A stretch of 32,224 nt of DNA from an uncultured Chitinophagaceae bacterium (GCA_937919945.1 CALESY010000094.1:1-32224); one strand, 5' to 3'; shown: positions 15,309-23,769, counted from the first letter of the stretch. The notes: generated by a model from the letters alone, not told the origin. A program made the numbers and translations.

Positions 15309-17039
15309 TTACTGCAATAAAACTTGTTTGATGATGTTATCTCCGTTGTCAGTATGGATTTTTACTTGATATACTCCTTTTGGCATATTGCTGATGTCAA
15401 TAGGGAAGTTTGCACTGTTGTTGATGTCAACTTGCTTTGTTGCTACCATTGCCCCCATTACATTGTAACATTGTACTACTACTTTGCCGTTGTAACCGTT
15501 AATGCCTATGTTAAAGATACCATTACTAGGGTTAGGGCTTATCAAGACATTTTTGGCGGTAAACACATTGCTAATACTTGTTGGCCAGAACATATAGCTC
15601 GAAGTTGCAGAACAACCCGCTGTAGAGCCAGTTACTGTATAAACACCATATCCTTCTACAGGTACATATTTTTGAGTATTTACACCAGGGATAATTACAC
15701 CATTAAATTTCCATACATAGTTATCGCATAATGTGCCGGAAGCAATAAGTGTATCAACGTCCTGTTTTAGTGCAACTTTTATGTTGCCCAATACTACTAT
15801 TTTTCTACAAAAAGCCCTGCTGCCAGATGGGCTGCCTTGATTGCAATGAACAGTAACATCATAAGTGCCACCAACAGAGATGGTTTTGTTAAACGTAGGC
15901 GTTTCATACATGGCAGCACCGTTTGTACCAACAGATGCTACATTCGTGTACATGTAAATTGTCGAATCGAAGCTACTACCCAATAAGTGCAAAACATTGT
16001 TAAACCAGAAAGATGAAAATGAATTTGTTTCGCTGTTAGGGATGCCAACAGTTCCTATGTCTACTCCTGATGGATTGCCGGATATAACATTGCCGGCAAA
16101 TTCAAATTTTACCAGCCTGTTGTTATTTTCATTAGCAACTAATGCGTGTACAGAATCACATTCTGTTATAATAGCAATAGCCCTTGGATTACTCAATCTA
16201 TTGTTAGGATTATTTAAGTTAACTGCTGTTGGTGAATTGTTTTTGAGGTTCAGCCCGAACGCTATACGTACCAGTCTATCACCACCGCCAGGGCCGCCAC
16301 CAGTACCTAAGTTGGTAACTAGCATAAAATACTCACCTGCACTGTTTTGAGTAATAGCCAGATTAACCGGTGCAGCCAGTGTGCCGAATGTAATACTTAA
16401 ATCAGTTGCAGATGGTGTATTAGCTAATGAAGTGCCGTAGTCTAAACGTGTGATAGAACTTGTTCCTCTGTTAATGACAAAACCTACCCACTCATTGTTA
16501 AATTTTCTAATAGTAATGAAGTATGGATAGAAAAAATTAGAGAAACGTGTAGTAGTTGCGGTAGGAGTATTTGCTAAACTTGTGCCGAAGTTTAATGTTA
16601 CGAGATTTTTTCCGTCAACCGTAAAACCGCGCCATACGCCAGCATTGTCTTTAACAATATCTAAACTGATAGTACTGTCCCCTAATGCACCACTGAAATC
16701 ACCTAAATCAACGGATGTTGGTGGAATGTTATAAGGGCTTGTACCAAAATCTAACCTTATTAAGCCACCGTTTCTATTGGTAACAAATCCATAATAATTA
16801 CCATTATCATACTGCATTGAAATGCCGGATGTAGGGTGGTTCATTTTTACTACAATACTGCCGCCAATGCTTGTTGGATCAGTGTTAATGTCGCCAATAG
16901 ACCATGCATAGGTATTAGCTTCATAAGGTGTTGAAAATGTAACATTGCCGTTCAGACACACCGTATCGGGTGCACTTATCTGCGAATAGCCTATTAAAGA
17001 TGATAAACCTAATAAAAAAGTTAAGTAGGCTTTTTTCAT
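15309..17039 (-). CDS. T9SS-secreted protein with five FGTS-type repeats
   Basis: This 576-residue protein starts with a signal peptide (MKKAYLTFLLGLSSLIGYSQ). Residues about 75-330 hold five repeats of 50-60 residues, each ending in a strand plus a short signature: RLDFGTSPYNIP (95), TLNFGTSLANTP (148), RLDYGTSLANTP (198), RIAFGLNLKNNSP (258) and a degenerate KFEFAGNVISGNP (311). A 'GFVTNRNGGLIRLDFG'-like core resembles propeller blades in which bound values are read out along a circle. An Ig-like domain follows at about 390-480 (VWKFNG, then GVYTVTGS), then a T9SS type A tail at 497-576 (ISPNPSNGIFN, MPKGVYQVKI). No enzyme motif is seen. It follows the FabK-like gene by 40 nt and ends in a bidirectional terminator. 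Confidence 0.87.
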   Translation of the reverse strand: MKKAYLTFLLGLSSLIGYSQISAPDTVCLNGNVTFSTPYEANTYAWSIGDINTDPTSIGGSIVVKMNHPTSGISMQYDNGNYYGFVTNRNGGLIRLDFGTSPYNIPPTSVDLGDFSGALGDSTISLDIVKDNAGVWRGFTVDGKNLVTLNFGTSLANTPTATTTRFSNFFYPYFITIRKFNNEWVGFVINRGTSSITRLDYGTSLANTPSATDLSITFGTLAAPVNLAITQNSAGEYFMLVTNLGTGGGPGGGDRLVRIAFGLNLKNNSPTAVNLNNPNNRLSNPRAIAIITECDSVHALVANENNNRLVKFEFAGNVISGNPSGVDIGTVGIPNSETNSFSSFWFNNVLHLLGSSFDSTIYMYTNVASVGTNGAAMYETPTFNKTISVGGTYDVTVHCNQGSPSGSRAFCRKIVVLGNIKVALKQDVDTLIASGTLCDNYVWKFNGVIIPGVNTQKYVPVEGYGVYTVTGSTAGCSATSSYMFWPTSISNVFTAKNVLISPNPSNGIFNIGINGYNGKVVVQCYNVMGAMVATKQVDINNSANFPIDISNMPKGVYQVKIHTDNGDNIIKQVLLQ

Positions 17040-17079
17040 ATTTTACCTGATTTTAGAAATTGTAATATAAGCAATATTT

Positions 17080-18054
17080 TCAGAAACGAAATGGATTTTT
17101 TGCCGTTTCAGTGAATTCCTTCCATATTTCAGCCACAATATTAGCTGCTGGTTTAATATCCTTAATAATACTGCTGATTTGCCCTATTTCAAGTTCACCC
17201 TGAACCATGTCTCCTTCAAACATGCCTTTCTTAGCTCTTGCTCTGCCTAGCAGTTCTTCCATTTGTTCTTTGCTTGCGCAATTTTCTTCTGCTGCTGCCA
17301 CCTGTTGATAAAATTCGTTTTTGATGAGCCGTACAGGTGTCAGTTCTTTTAATGTCAGCACTGTATCACCTTCATTAGCAGCAACTACTGCGTCCTTAAA
17401 AGATTGATGGCTGGATGCCTCCGGAGTACAAACAAATCGGCTTCCTATTTGTACACCCTCCGCGCCTAAAGCCATAATAGCATACATGGCACGCCCTGTG
17501 GCTATGCCACCTGCTGCTATCAACGGTATGCTGATGTTTTGGCGTACATGGGGTATCAGGCAGAGTGTAGTGGTTTCTTCTCGTCCGTTATGGCCACCTG
17601 CTTCAAAGCCCTCTGCTACTACTGCATCTACGCCCGCATCTTCGCACTTCTTTGCAAACTTGGCGCTGGATACTACATGTACCACAGTTATGCCGTTTTG
17701 CTTCAGTTGGGCTGTCCATGTTTTTGGGTTGCCGGCAGAGGTAAATACGATAGGCACTTTTTCTTCAGTTATTATTGCAATATGCTTATCAATATCCGGA
17801 TAGAGGAGTGGCAAATTAACACCGAAAGGCTTATCAGTAGCTGCTTTGCATTTCTGTATGTGTTCGCGTAGTACATCAGGGTACATACTGCCGGCGCCTA
17901 TCAAACCCAGTCCACCCGCATTGCTTACCGCCGATGCCAGCCGCCAGCCGGAAGCCCATATCATACCCGCTTGTATAATAGGGTACTGTATGCTGAATAG
18001 TTGTGTAATGCGGTTGTCAAAGCCGCTATCTGTTATTGTTCCTTCAAAAAGCAT
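17080..18054 (-). CDS. FabK / nitronate monooxygenase-family flavoprotein
   Basis: This 324-residue TIM-barrel FMN enzyme shows the substrate-side start PIIQAGMIWAS (25-35), the GGLGLIGAG glycine loop (47-55), EEKVPIVFTSAGNP (97-110), the conserved EAGGHNG with H155, and the FMN phosphate site IAAGGIATGR (179-188) plus GAEGVQIGSRF. These segments resemble FabK, the flavin enoyl-ACP reductase, at least as closely as nitronate monooxygenase; the two share a fold and are often misassigned. A true FabI is encoded 5 kb away, so FabK activity would be redundant and I leave the symbol blank. Its ATG lies 5 nt after the M16 peptidase stop, so they are cotranscribed. Confidence 0.85.
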   Translation of the reverse strand: MLFEGTITDSGFDNRITQLFSIQYPIIQAGMIWASGWRLASAVSNAGGLGLIGAGSMYPDVLREHIQKCKAATDKPFGVNLPLLYPDIDKHIAIITEEKVPIVFTSAGNPKTWTAQLKQNGITVVHVVSSAKFAKKCEDAGVDAVVAEGFEAGGHNGREETTTLCLIPHVRQNISIPLIAAGGIATGRAMYAIMALGAEGVQIGSRFVCTPEASSHQSFKDAVVAANEGDTVLTLKELTPVRLIKNEFYQQVAAAEENCASKEQMEELLGRARAKKGMFEGDMVQGELEIGQISSIIKDIKPAANIVAEIWKEFTETAKNPFRF

Positions 18055-18059
18055 GGTGT

Positions 18060-19301
18060 TTATTGCGCTTTTCTTTTATAAAATAATGTGTTGCTATTTG
18101 CCGGCCTGAATATTTCTTGTGCTGTTTGCTGCAACAAGGTAGTAGTCACTGCATTGTAGTTATCCCATTCTTTGTTGATGAGTGCAGCATCGCCCAATAG
18201 CTCATAAAAAGCAAGGTTATTAGCACGCGAGAGGATAGTCATATCCTCAAACGTTATCATTGCCTCTATTTTATTTTTAGCTTTCTGCAACTCTACTTCC
18301 GTTACGCCCTCTGCTACCAGTTTTTCAATTTCCGCTTCCACAGCAGCATTAGCATCTGTTATGTTTTTGCTTTCTACAATCTTGCCCTCAATTACCAACA
18401 AGCCAGGGTCGGTACTGCCTGTATGGTAGCAACTGATGTTGCTGAATAATTGTTGCTCTTTTACCAATCGCTGATATAAACGAGATGCGAAGCCGTTACC
18501 CATTATCTCTGTTATTAAATCGGCAGCATAATACGTTGGTGATAGGCGACCACCGATGTGCCATGCTTTATACAATGCATCCAGTGGTACGTTGGCTTCA
18601 ATAGTAGCCGAGCGTGCTTCTGTTTGTGCAGGTTCCTGTGGTAGGTTCCGGTTGTATTTATCGCCTGCAGGTATGTTGCCAAACCATTTTTCAGCCAATT
18701 GCCTCACCTGCTCTGTGGTAACATTGCCTGCTACAGAGAGTATTGCATTTACAGGTCGGTAGTGTTTGTAGAAGAAAGACTGCACATCCTGCAACTGTGC
18801 TTCTTCAATATGTTTCAGTTCTTTACCAATAGTCATCCATTGATAAGGATGATGCTTATACGCCAGCTTGCGAAGGCTTTCCCACGCATTGCCGTATGGT
18901 TTATTGATGTAGTGCTCTTTAAATTCTTCACTTACTACTTTGCGTTGCACGTCCAGGCTTTTTTCGCTGAATGCCAGCGCGTTCATACGGTCGCTTTCCA
19001 ACCAAAACGCTGTTTCAATATTTTGCAACGGTAGTTGTATGTAGTAATTGGTAATGTCGTTGGTGGTGTAGGCATTGTTTTCGCCACCGGCCATTTGCAG
19101 CGGTTCGTCGTACGATGGTATGTTTTCGCTGCCACCAAACATCAGGTGTTCAAACAAATGAGCAAAGCCAGTGCGTTCAGGGTTTTCATCGCGTGCACCT
19201 ACATCATACAGCACGTTTACTGCCACCATGGGCGTGGTGGTGTCTTTATGTACTATTACCTTCAATCCGTTGTCTAACGTAAATCTTTCAAAGTCTAACA
19301 T
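18060..19301 (-). CDS. M16-family zinc metallopeptidase
   Basis: This 413-residue protein has the inverted zinc motif HLFEH (H48, E51, H52) within FAHLFEHLMFGGSENIP, then GGENNAYT and a third-ligand region VVSEEFKEH in which E129 sits 77 residues after H52, the spacing seen in pitrilysin-type enzymes. The C-terminal half has the second M16 domain with SRLYQRLVKEQQLFS. No signal peptide is present, so it is probably cytoplasmic or exported by an unusual route. Length fits the single-domain-pair M16B type, which works as a homodimer, and no inactive M16 partner gene is adjacent. The FabK-like gene follows after 5 nt. A terminator of pdxA separates it from upstream genes. Confidence 0.92.
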   Translation of the reverse strand: MLDFERFTLDNGLKVIVHKDTTTPMVAVNVLYDVGARDENPERTGFAHLFEHLMFGGSENIPSYDEPLQMAGGENNAYTTNDITNYYIQLPLQNIETAFWLESDRMNALAFSEKSLDVQRKVVSEEFKEHYINKPYGNAWESLRKLAYKHHPYQWMTIGKELKHIEEAQLQDVQSFFYKHYRPVNAILSVAGNVTTEQVRQLAEKWFGNIPAGDKYNRNLPQEPAQTEARSATIEANVPLDALYKAWHIGGRLSPTYYAADLITEIMGNGFASRLYQRLVKEQQLFSNISCYHTGSTDPGLLVIEGKIVESKNITDANAAVEAEIEKLVAEGVTEVELQKAKNKIEAMITFEDMTILSRANNLAFYELLGDAALINKEWDNYNAVTTTLLQQTAQEIFRPANSNTLFYKRKAQ

Positions 19302-19349
19302 ATCTATTGCTCTGTGTGTGCGGCTAAGTTAAGCCGTTTGTGTACAGTT

Positions 19350-19377
19350 AAAAAATGCACACGTTGAAGTGTGCATT
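19350..19377 (-). terminator. Intrinsic terminator of pdxA
   Basis: AATGCACAC (19354-19362) pairs perfectly with GTGTGCATT (19369-19377), 6-nt loop. On the minus strand the stem runs into six T (A-run 19350-19355). It lies 8 nt past the pdxA stop. Confidence 0.9.
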
Positions 19378-19385
19378 GGTATTTC

Positions 19386-20483
19386 TTATTCTTCCAGTTT
19401 GAGCGATGTGCTGTTTTCTTTTTCTTTCTCTATACGCCCTCTGCGCATAGGGTTGGCGGTGTTGGTTGCATAGTTGGCGCGTTGCCTTACTAAATCTATA
19501 GCCTGAAACAGTGCTTCCTGAAAAGAAGATGGGTCTGCAATGCCCTGCCCTGCAATATCAAAAGCTGTACCGTGGTCGGGCGATGTGCGCACTACCGGCA
19601 AGCCCGCCGTATAGTTAACACCCTCGCCATGCGCTAATGTTTTAAATGGTATCAAGCCCTGGTCGTGGTACATAGCCAGCACCGCATCGAAGTTTGCATA
19701 ACTGCTGCGTGCAAAGAATGCATCAGCGCTATAAGGTCCGTACACTAATTGTCCGTTTTGCTGCATGGCATCTACGGCAGGTTTTATAATACTCTGATCC
19801 TCATTACCTATTTGTCCGCCATCGCCGGCATGAGGATTCAGCCCCAGTACAGCAATCTTAGGTTTGTCTATTCCAAAGTCTCTTACAAGGCTGTCGCGTA
19901 GTATGCTCAGTTTGCTTTGCAATAGTTCTTTGGTAATGGTTTGTGCTACTTTGGCCACGGGTATATGTTCTGTAGCCAATGCCACACGCAGGTTGTGGCT
20001 GTAGAGTATCATCACTACATCTTTCGCGCCAAACTTATCTTTCAGAAAAGGTGTATGCCCGGTAAATGGGAAGTCGTTTATTTGTGTATTGTTTTTATGT
20101 ATGGGAGCTGTTACCATTGCATCCAGTTCACCGTCTTTCAGACATTGGGTAGCTACCAGTAGCGAACGTATAGCATATTTGCCCGCAGCTTCGGTTAATT
20201 GCCCCGGTTGTAGAGGCACTTCTTCTTCCCAGCAGTTGAAGATATTTATCTGTTTAGGGTGCAGCTTAGTCAGGTCTTTTGTACTGTTGAAGTTTATAGG
20301 GTGTTCTGTGGTAACAATCTTTCTGTAAAAATTGATAACCTTGTTTGAGGAAAATACTACAGGTGTGCACAAATCCAGTATCCTGTTGTCCGATAATGCT
20401 TTGATGACCACTTCCGGCCCAATGCCGTTGAGGTCTCCAATGGTAATCCCGATTATCGGTTTTTCAATATTATTAGGTTGCAT
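19386..20483 (-). CDS. pdxA: 4-hydroxythreonine-4-phosphate dehydrogenase PdxA
   Basis: PdxA oxidises 4-phosphohydroxy-L-threonine in the DXP-dependent pathway to pyridoxal phosphate. From ATG at 20483 the protein has 365 residues; the frame extends to a TTG at 20489, which is unnecessary. The N-terminal PIIGITIGDLNGIGPEVVIK block is diagnostic. The three metal-binding histidines are recognisable in ATEHIPVAK (H173), LNPHAGDGG (H218) and MYHDQGLIP (H273), at the same spacing as in E. coli PdxA (166, 211, 266). It carries a charged C-terminal tail (RRGRIEKEKENSTSLKLEE) beyond the usual end, of unknown role. It follows pepA by 33 nt. A promoter-like pair at the end of pepA could also transcribe it separately. 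A strong terminator follows. Confidence 0.96.
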   Translation of the reverse strand: MQPNNIEKPIIGITIGDLNGIGPEVVIKALSDNRILDLCTPVVFSSNKVINFYRKIVTTEHPINFNSTKDLTKLHPKQINIFNCWEEEVPLQPGQLTEAAGKYAIRSLLVATQCLKDGELDAMVTAPIHKNNTQINDFPFTGHTPFLKDKFGAKDVVMILYSHNLRVALATEHIPVAKVAQTITKELLQSKLSILRDSLVRDFGIDKPKIAVLGLNPHAGDGGQIGNEDQSIIKPAVDAMQQNGQLVYGPYSADAFFARSSYANFDAVLAMYHDQGLIPFKTLAHGEGVNYTAGLPVVRTSPDHGTAFDIAGQGIADPSSFQEALFQAIDLVRQRANYATNTANPMRRGRIEKEKENSTSLKLEE

Positions 20484-20511
20484 GGGCAAACAGCTTCTTG
20501 TTAGTTAATAT

Positions 20512-20540
20512 CAAATTTATGCTTTTCCGTAGTGCATCAA
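20512..20540 (-). promoter_or_regulatory. Candidate internal promoter for pdxA
   Basis: On the minus strand, TTG (20540-20538) is followed after 18 nt by TAAATTTG (20519-20512), an exact match to the Bacteroidota TTG/TAnnTTTG layout. It lies over the last codons and stop of pepA, 28 nt ahead of the pdxA ATG. Confidence 0.45.
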
Positions 20541-21953
20541 AAAATCGAGCAACATGCGTATGCCGTAACCTGTGCCGCCTGCGGGCATGTAGCTGCGTTT
20601 TGTAATGCTGTGCGATACGCCTGCAATGTCAAAGTGCATCCACGGATAGTCTGTAAAATGCTCCAGAAATTTACCAGCTGTAATAGCGCCTCCAGACGGG
20701 CCGCCGATGTTTTTCAAATCTGCAATATCTGTTTTTATCATATCGCCATATTCGTCCCACAAAGGGTATTCTACCAGTCTTTCGTATTGACGATAGCCAC
20801 TTTCGCGCAGTGATTGTTTAGTGTTTTCTTCTGCTGTGCCCATACACACTATGCCATGTTCGCCAACTGCTACAGATGCAGCACCTGTCAGTGTTGCAAA
20901 GTCCATCACCAATTCAGGTTTATATCGTTTAGCCCAATGCAGCGCATCGGCCAGTATCAGCCTGCCTTCTGCATCTGTATTCAATACTTCTACTGTAGTG
21001 CCGCTATACATGGTAATAACATCTCCTGGCGTGTAGGCATTCTCGCCTGGGCGGTTTTCCGTAGCAGGTACCAATGCTATTACGTGCAGTGGTAATTGCA
21101 ATTTGCTGATGGCATACATAGACGCACTTACCAAAGCTGCGCCACTCATGTCGCTTTTCATGCGGTCCATAGAGGCAGGTGTAGGTTTTAAACTTAAACC
21201 ACCTGTATCATATACAATACCTTTACCCACCAGCACAATGGGTTTTTTGTTAATAGCTTTTTTGGGTTTGTATTCCATGATGCTGAACGTTGGTGGCAAT
21301 ATGCTACCACGGTTCACTGCGAGAATGCCGCCCATTTTTTCTTTAGTTATTTGTGCTTTGTTGAGTACCTGCACGCTGAAGCCTGCTTCTTTACCCAGTT
21401 GCTGTATTTCTTTTGCAAGCTGCTCTGCAGTAAGGTAGTTCAGAGGTTCATTTACTAAAGTGCGTGCACGGTAAACAGCCTCTTTAATAACGCTTAGCTG
21501 GTTTACTAATTTTAGTGTGATGCTATCTTTAGTAAATGATATGGTTTTAAGCGTTTGTGTTATTTTCTTCGCATCGCTACGGTATTTCAGAAACTGATAA
21601 GCAGCCAGTGCCATGCCCTCTGCCAATACATAGGCGGCATTTTCATGTGCTGTCAGGTTGGTAATGGTGATGTCTGCTAACTTATGCTTATTGCAAACGG
21701 CTTGCCACTCAGCACCTGCTTTGCGTAGAGTTTCTGTGGTTTGCCAGTCTGTTTTTTTGGCTTTCAACACATAAATAAAAACAAGTGTGCCATATTGGTT
21801 GATGGTGATAGACGTTTGCTCATCGGCAATAGCCTGTGTTATGTATTTCTTTTCTTTATCGCTGAGCGCCGTAATGTTTTTTAAGGCTTTTGCGTCATCA
21901 ATAATATACAGGTGGTTTTTGCCCGATGGCTTTTGCAGTATCTTGAATTCCAT
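20517..21953 (-). CDS. Leucyl aminopeptidase, M17 family (PepA-type)
   Basis: This 478-residue protein belongs to cytosolic M17 aminopeptidases, which use two metal ions to remove N-terminal residues from peptides and usually form hexamers. Metal and catalytic motifs are intact: VGKGIVYDTGGLSLKP (K244, D249), MKSDMSGA (D268), and the family signature NTDAEGRL at 325-332 (D327, E329, R331). TLTGAASVAVGEHG follows. The N-terminal domain (1-150) is poorly conserved, as usual. The C-terminal GGPSGGAITAGKFLEHF and FDIAGVSHS are typical. It has no signal peptide. It is divergent from rsmA with paired TAACTTTG boxes between them, and lies upstream of pdxA, probably in the same transcript. Confidence 0.94.
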   Translation of the reverse strand: MEFKILQKPSGKNHLYIIDDAKALKNITALSDKEKKYITQAIADEQTSITINQYGTLVFIYVLKAKKTDWQTTETLRKAGAEWQAVCNKHKLADITITNLTAHENAAYVLAEGMALAAYQFLKYRSDAKKITQTLKTISFTKDSITLKLVNQLSVIKEAVYRARTLVNEPLNYLTAEQLAKEIQQLGKEAGFSVQVLNKAQITKEKMGGILAVNRGSILPPTFSIMEYKPKKAINKKPIVLVGKGIVYDTGGLSLKPTPASMDRMKSDMSGAALVSASMYAISKLQLPLHVIALVPATENRPGENAYTPGDVITMYSGTTVEVLNTDAEGRLILADALHWAKRYKPELVMDFATLTGAASVAVGEHGIVCMGTAEENTKQSLRESGYRQYERLVEYPLWDEYGDMIKTDIADLKNIGGPSGGAITAGKFLEHFTDYPWMHFDIAGVSHSITKRSYMPAGGTGYGIRMLLDFLMHYGKA

Positions 21954-21976
21954 GAAAACTAAAACAGATTAGGCTG

Positions 21977-21984
21977 CAAAGTTA
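21977..21984 (-). promoter_or_regulatory. -7 box for the M17 aminopeptidase gene
   Basis: The minus strand reads TAACTTTG (TAnnTTTG consensus), 23 nt before the ATG at 21953. A clear TTG -33 element is not visible. It mirrors an identical box on the other strand. Confidence 0.5.
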
Positions 21985-22017
21985 TACTTCGGTGCGATAG
22001 TTTGATAAGTTTACAGC

Positions 22018-22025
22018 TAACTTTG
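22018..22025 (+). promoter_or_regulatory. -7 box for rsmA
   Basis: TAACTTTG matches the TAnnTTTG consensus 35 nt before the TTG start at 22061. TTTG at 22001-22004 is the only nearby -33 candidate and the spacing (13 nt) is short. Confidence 0.45.
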
Positions 22026-22060
22026 CATCGTCAGTTTAATATAACGCGAATCGTAATACA

Positions 22061-22828
22061 TTGTCGCAACCATATACATTAAAGAAAAGCCTGGGCCAGC
22101 ACTTTCTGCACGACGAGAATATGTGCCGTAAGATAGTAGAGCAATTACACCTGTCGCCCGATATGCAACTGGCAGAGGTAGGCCCCGGCGGTGGTGCTAT
22201 CACCAAATACCTGATAGGACTACCAGATGTACAATACAAGGCCATAGAGATAGATGATGAAAAGGTAGAATACCTGAAAAAGACCTATCCGATACTGATG
22301 GATAAAATTATACATAAGGATATACTAAAAGCAGATGTACCTTTTGAGGGGATTTTCAGTGTTATTGGCAATTTCCCCTACAATATATCATCACCCATCC
22401 TATTTAAAGTGCTGGAATGGGAGCCACAAGTGTCGGAAGTCATTGGCATGTTTCAGAAAGAGGTGGCACAGCGTGTGGCTTGCAAAGAGGGTAGCAAAAC
22501 CTATGGTATATTAAGTGTATTAATGCAGGCTTTCTTTAAGGTAGAATACTTGTTTGACGTGCACGAAAACTGCTTTACACCACCGCCTAAAGTGAAAAGT
22601 GGTGTTATTCGCTTTACCAATCTCCACAACCCACACGGTATAACAGATAAGAAGAAGTTTATACAACTCATTAAAGCCGCCTTCAACCAACGTCGCAAAA
22701 CGCTGCGAAACGGTTTGAAAGGTACATTACCCCCCGAAGCACTGACTGATAAAGTATTTGACAAACGCGCTGAGCAACTATCAGTGATTGATTTTGTTGC
22801 CATGCACAAACAATATCAGCAGGCATGA
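22061..22828 (+). CDS. rsmA: 16S rRNA (adenine1518/1519-N6)-dimethyltransferase RsmA (KsgA)
   Basis: RsmA dimethylates two adjacent adenines near the 3' end of 16S rRNA late in small-subunit assembly. The 255-residue protein has the N-terminal KKSLGQHFLHDENM, the SAM-binding loop LAEVGPGGGAITKYL (38-51), the acidic IEIDDEK, and the catalytic NFPYNISSPIL motif (about 104-114). The C-terminal FNQRRKTLRNGLKG is also typical. The start is TTG at 22061: a stop lies 8 codons upstream in frame with no ATG between, and the first internal ATG (codon 21) would remove the conserved SLGQHFL. Its end overlaps the next gene by 4 nt (ATGA), so translation is probably coupled. Confidence 0.95.
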   Translation: MSQPYTLKKSLGQHFLHDENMCRKIVEQLHLSPDMQLAEVGPGGGAITKYLIGLPDVQYKAIEIDDEKVEYLKKTYPILMDKIIHKDILKADVPFEGIFSVIGNFPYNISSPILFKVLEWEPQVSEVIGMFQKEVAQRVACKEGSKTYGILSVLMQAFFKVEYLFDVHENCFTPPPKVKSGVIRFTNLHNPHGITDKKKFIQLIKAAFNQRRKTLRNGLKGTLPPEALTDKVFDKRAEQLSVIDFVAMHKQYQQA

Positions 22829-23769
22829 GTACAGTAATGAAAAAGGTATTAATAGCAGCGCCAGTGCATCCTGTCTTGAGGGAGGGTCTGCAAAAGGCAG
22901 GCTACGAGTATATTGTACATGAAAAAATAACCCAGCAGCAAGCGTATGAGCTGGTAAAAGATGTCATGGGTATTATCACATCTACCCGCCTGCAATTGGA
23001 TAAAACCCTGATAGATGCAGCACCCAACCTGCAGTGGATAGGACGTATGGGTAGCGGTATGGAAGTGATAGAAGTACCTTATGCAGAAAGTAAAGGCATC
23101 AACTGCTTTGGTAGCCCTGATGGTAATGCTAATGCGGTTGCAGAACACGCTTTGGGTATGCTTTTGAGCTTGAATAAGCGTATCATTCAGGCTCATAACG
23201 AAATAAAACAAGGTGAGTGGCTTCGCGAAGAAAACAGAGGTACTGAGTTGGAGGGTAAAACCATAGGGCTGATAGGTTTCGGGCATACAGGCAGGGCATT
23301 TGCCAGAAAGCTGATGGGCTTTGATATGCAGATACTTGCTTACGATAAGTATAGCAGAGATAGTGTGCCGCAATACGTAGCCCGCTGCAAAACCTTAGAG
23401 CCGATATACAATCACGCAGATATTATCAGTTTTCATGTACCCTTGCAAGCAGATACCACACATTATTTCAACCATACTTTTCTTGAAAAAGTTAAAAAGC
23501 CATTCATATTAATAAATACTTCAAGAGGTGTAGTGGTAGATAATGAAGTTTTATGGCATGGTATACAACAAAATAAAATTTGTGGGGTGTGTATAGACGT
23601 ATGGGAAGAAGAACCCATAAGTGTGATGAGTGAGAGACAAAAAACAATTTTAAATAATATTGCATCCCTCTCAAACGCAGTGCTGACGCCACATATAGCG
23701 GGTTACAGCCACGAAGCTTTATTTAAAATGAGCAAAATTTTGTTAGATAAAATTGTCACACATCAGTAA
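22825..23769 (+). CDS. D-isomer-specific 2-hydroxyacid dehydrogenase (phosphoglycerate dehydrogenase-like)
   Basis: This 314-residue NAD-dependent dehydrogenase has the nucleotide loop GLIGFGHTGRAFARKLMGF (glycines from 151) with the acidic D174 after the second strand (LAYDKY), and the catalytic triad R234 (INTSRGVVVDN), E263 (DVWEEEP) and H290 (TPHIAGYS). The substrate-side GRMGSGME is present. It lacks the ACT domain of longer SerA proteins, so it could be a short phosphoglycerate dehydrogenase or act on another 2-hydroxyacid; I leave the symbol blank. An alternative start at 22837 (MKKVLIAAP) is plausible. It overlaps rsmA by 4 nt. The 123-nt gap to the next gene has no clear terminator. 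Confidence 0.9.
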   Translation: MSTVMKKVLIAAPVHPVLREGLQKAGYEYIVHEKITQQQAYELVKDVMGIITSTRLQLDKTLIDAAPNLQWIGRMGSGMEVIEVPYAESKGINCFGSPDGNANAVAEHALGMLLSLNKRIIQAHNEIKQGEWLREENRGTELEGKTIGLIGFGHTGRAFARKLMGFDMQILAYDKYSRDSVPQYVARCKTLEPIYNHADIISFHVPLQADTTHYFNHTFLEKVKKPFILINTSRGVVVDNEVLWHGIQQNKICGVCIDVWEEEPISVMSERQKTILNNIASLSNAVLTPHIAGYSHEALFKMSKILLDKIVTHQ

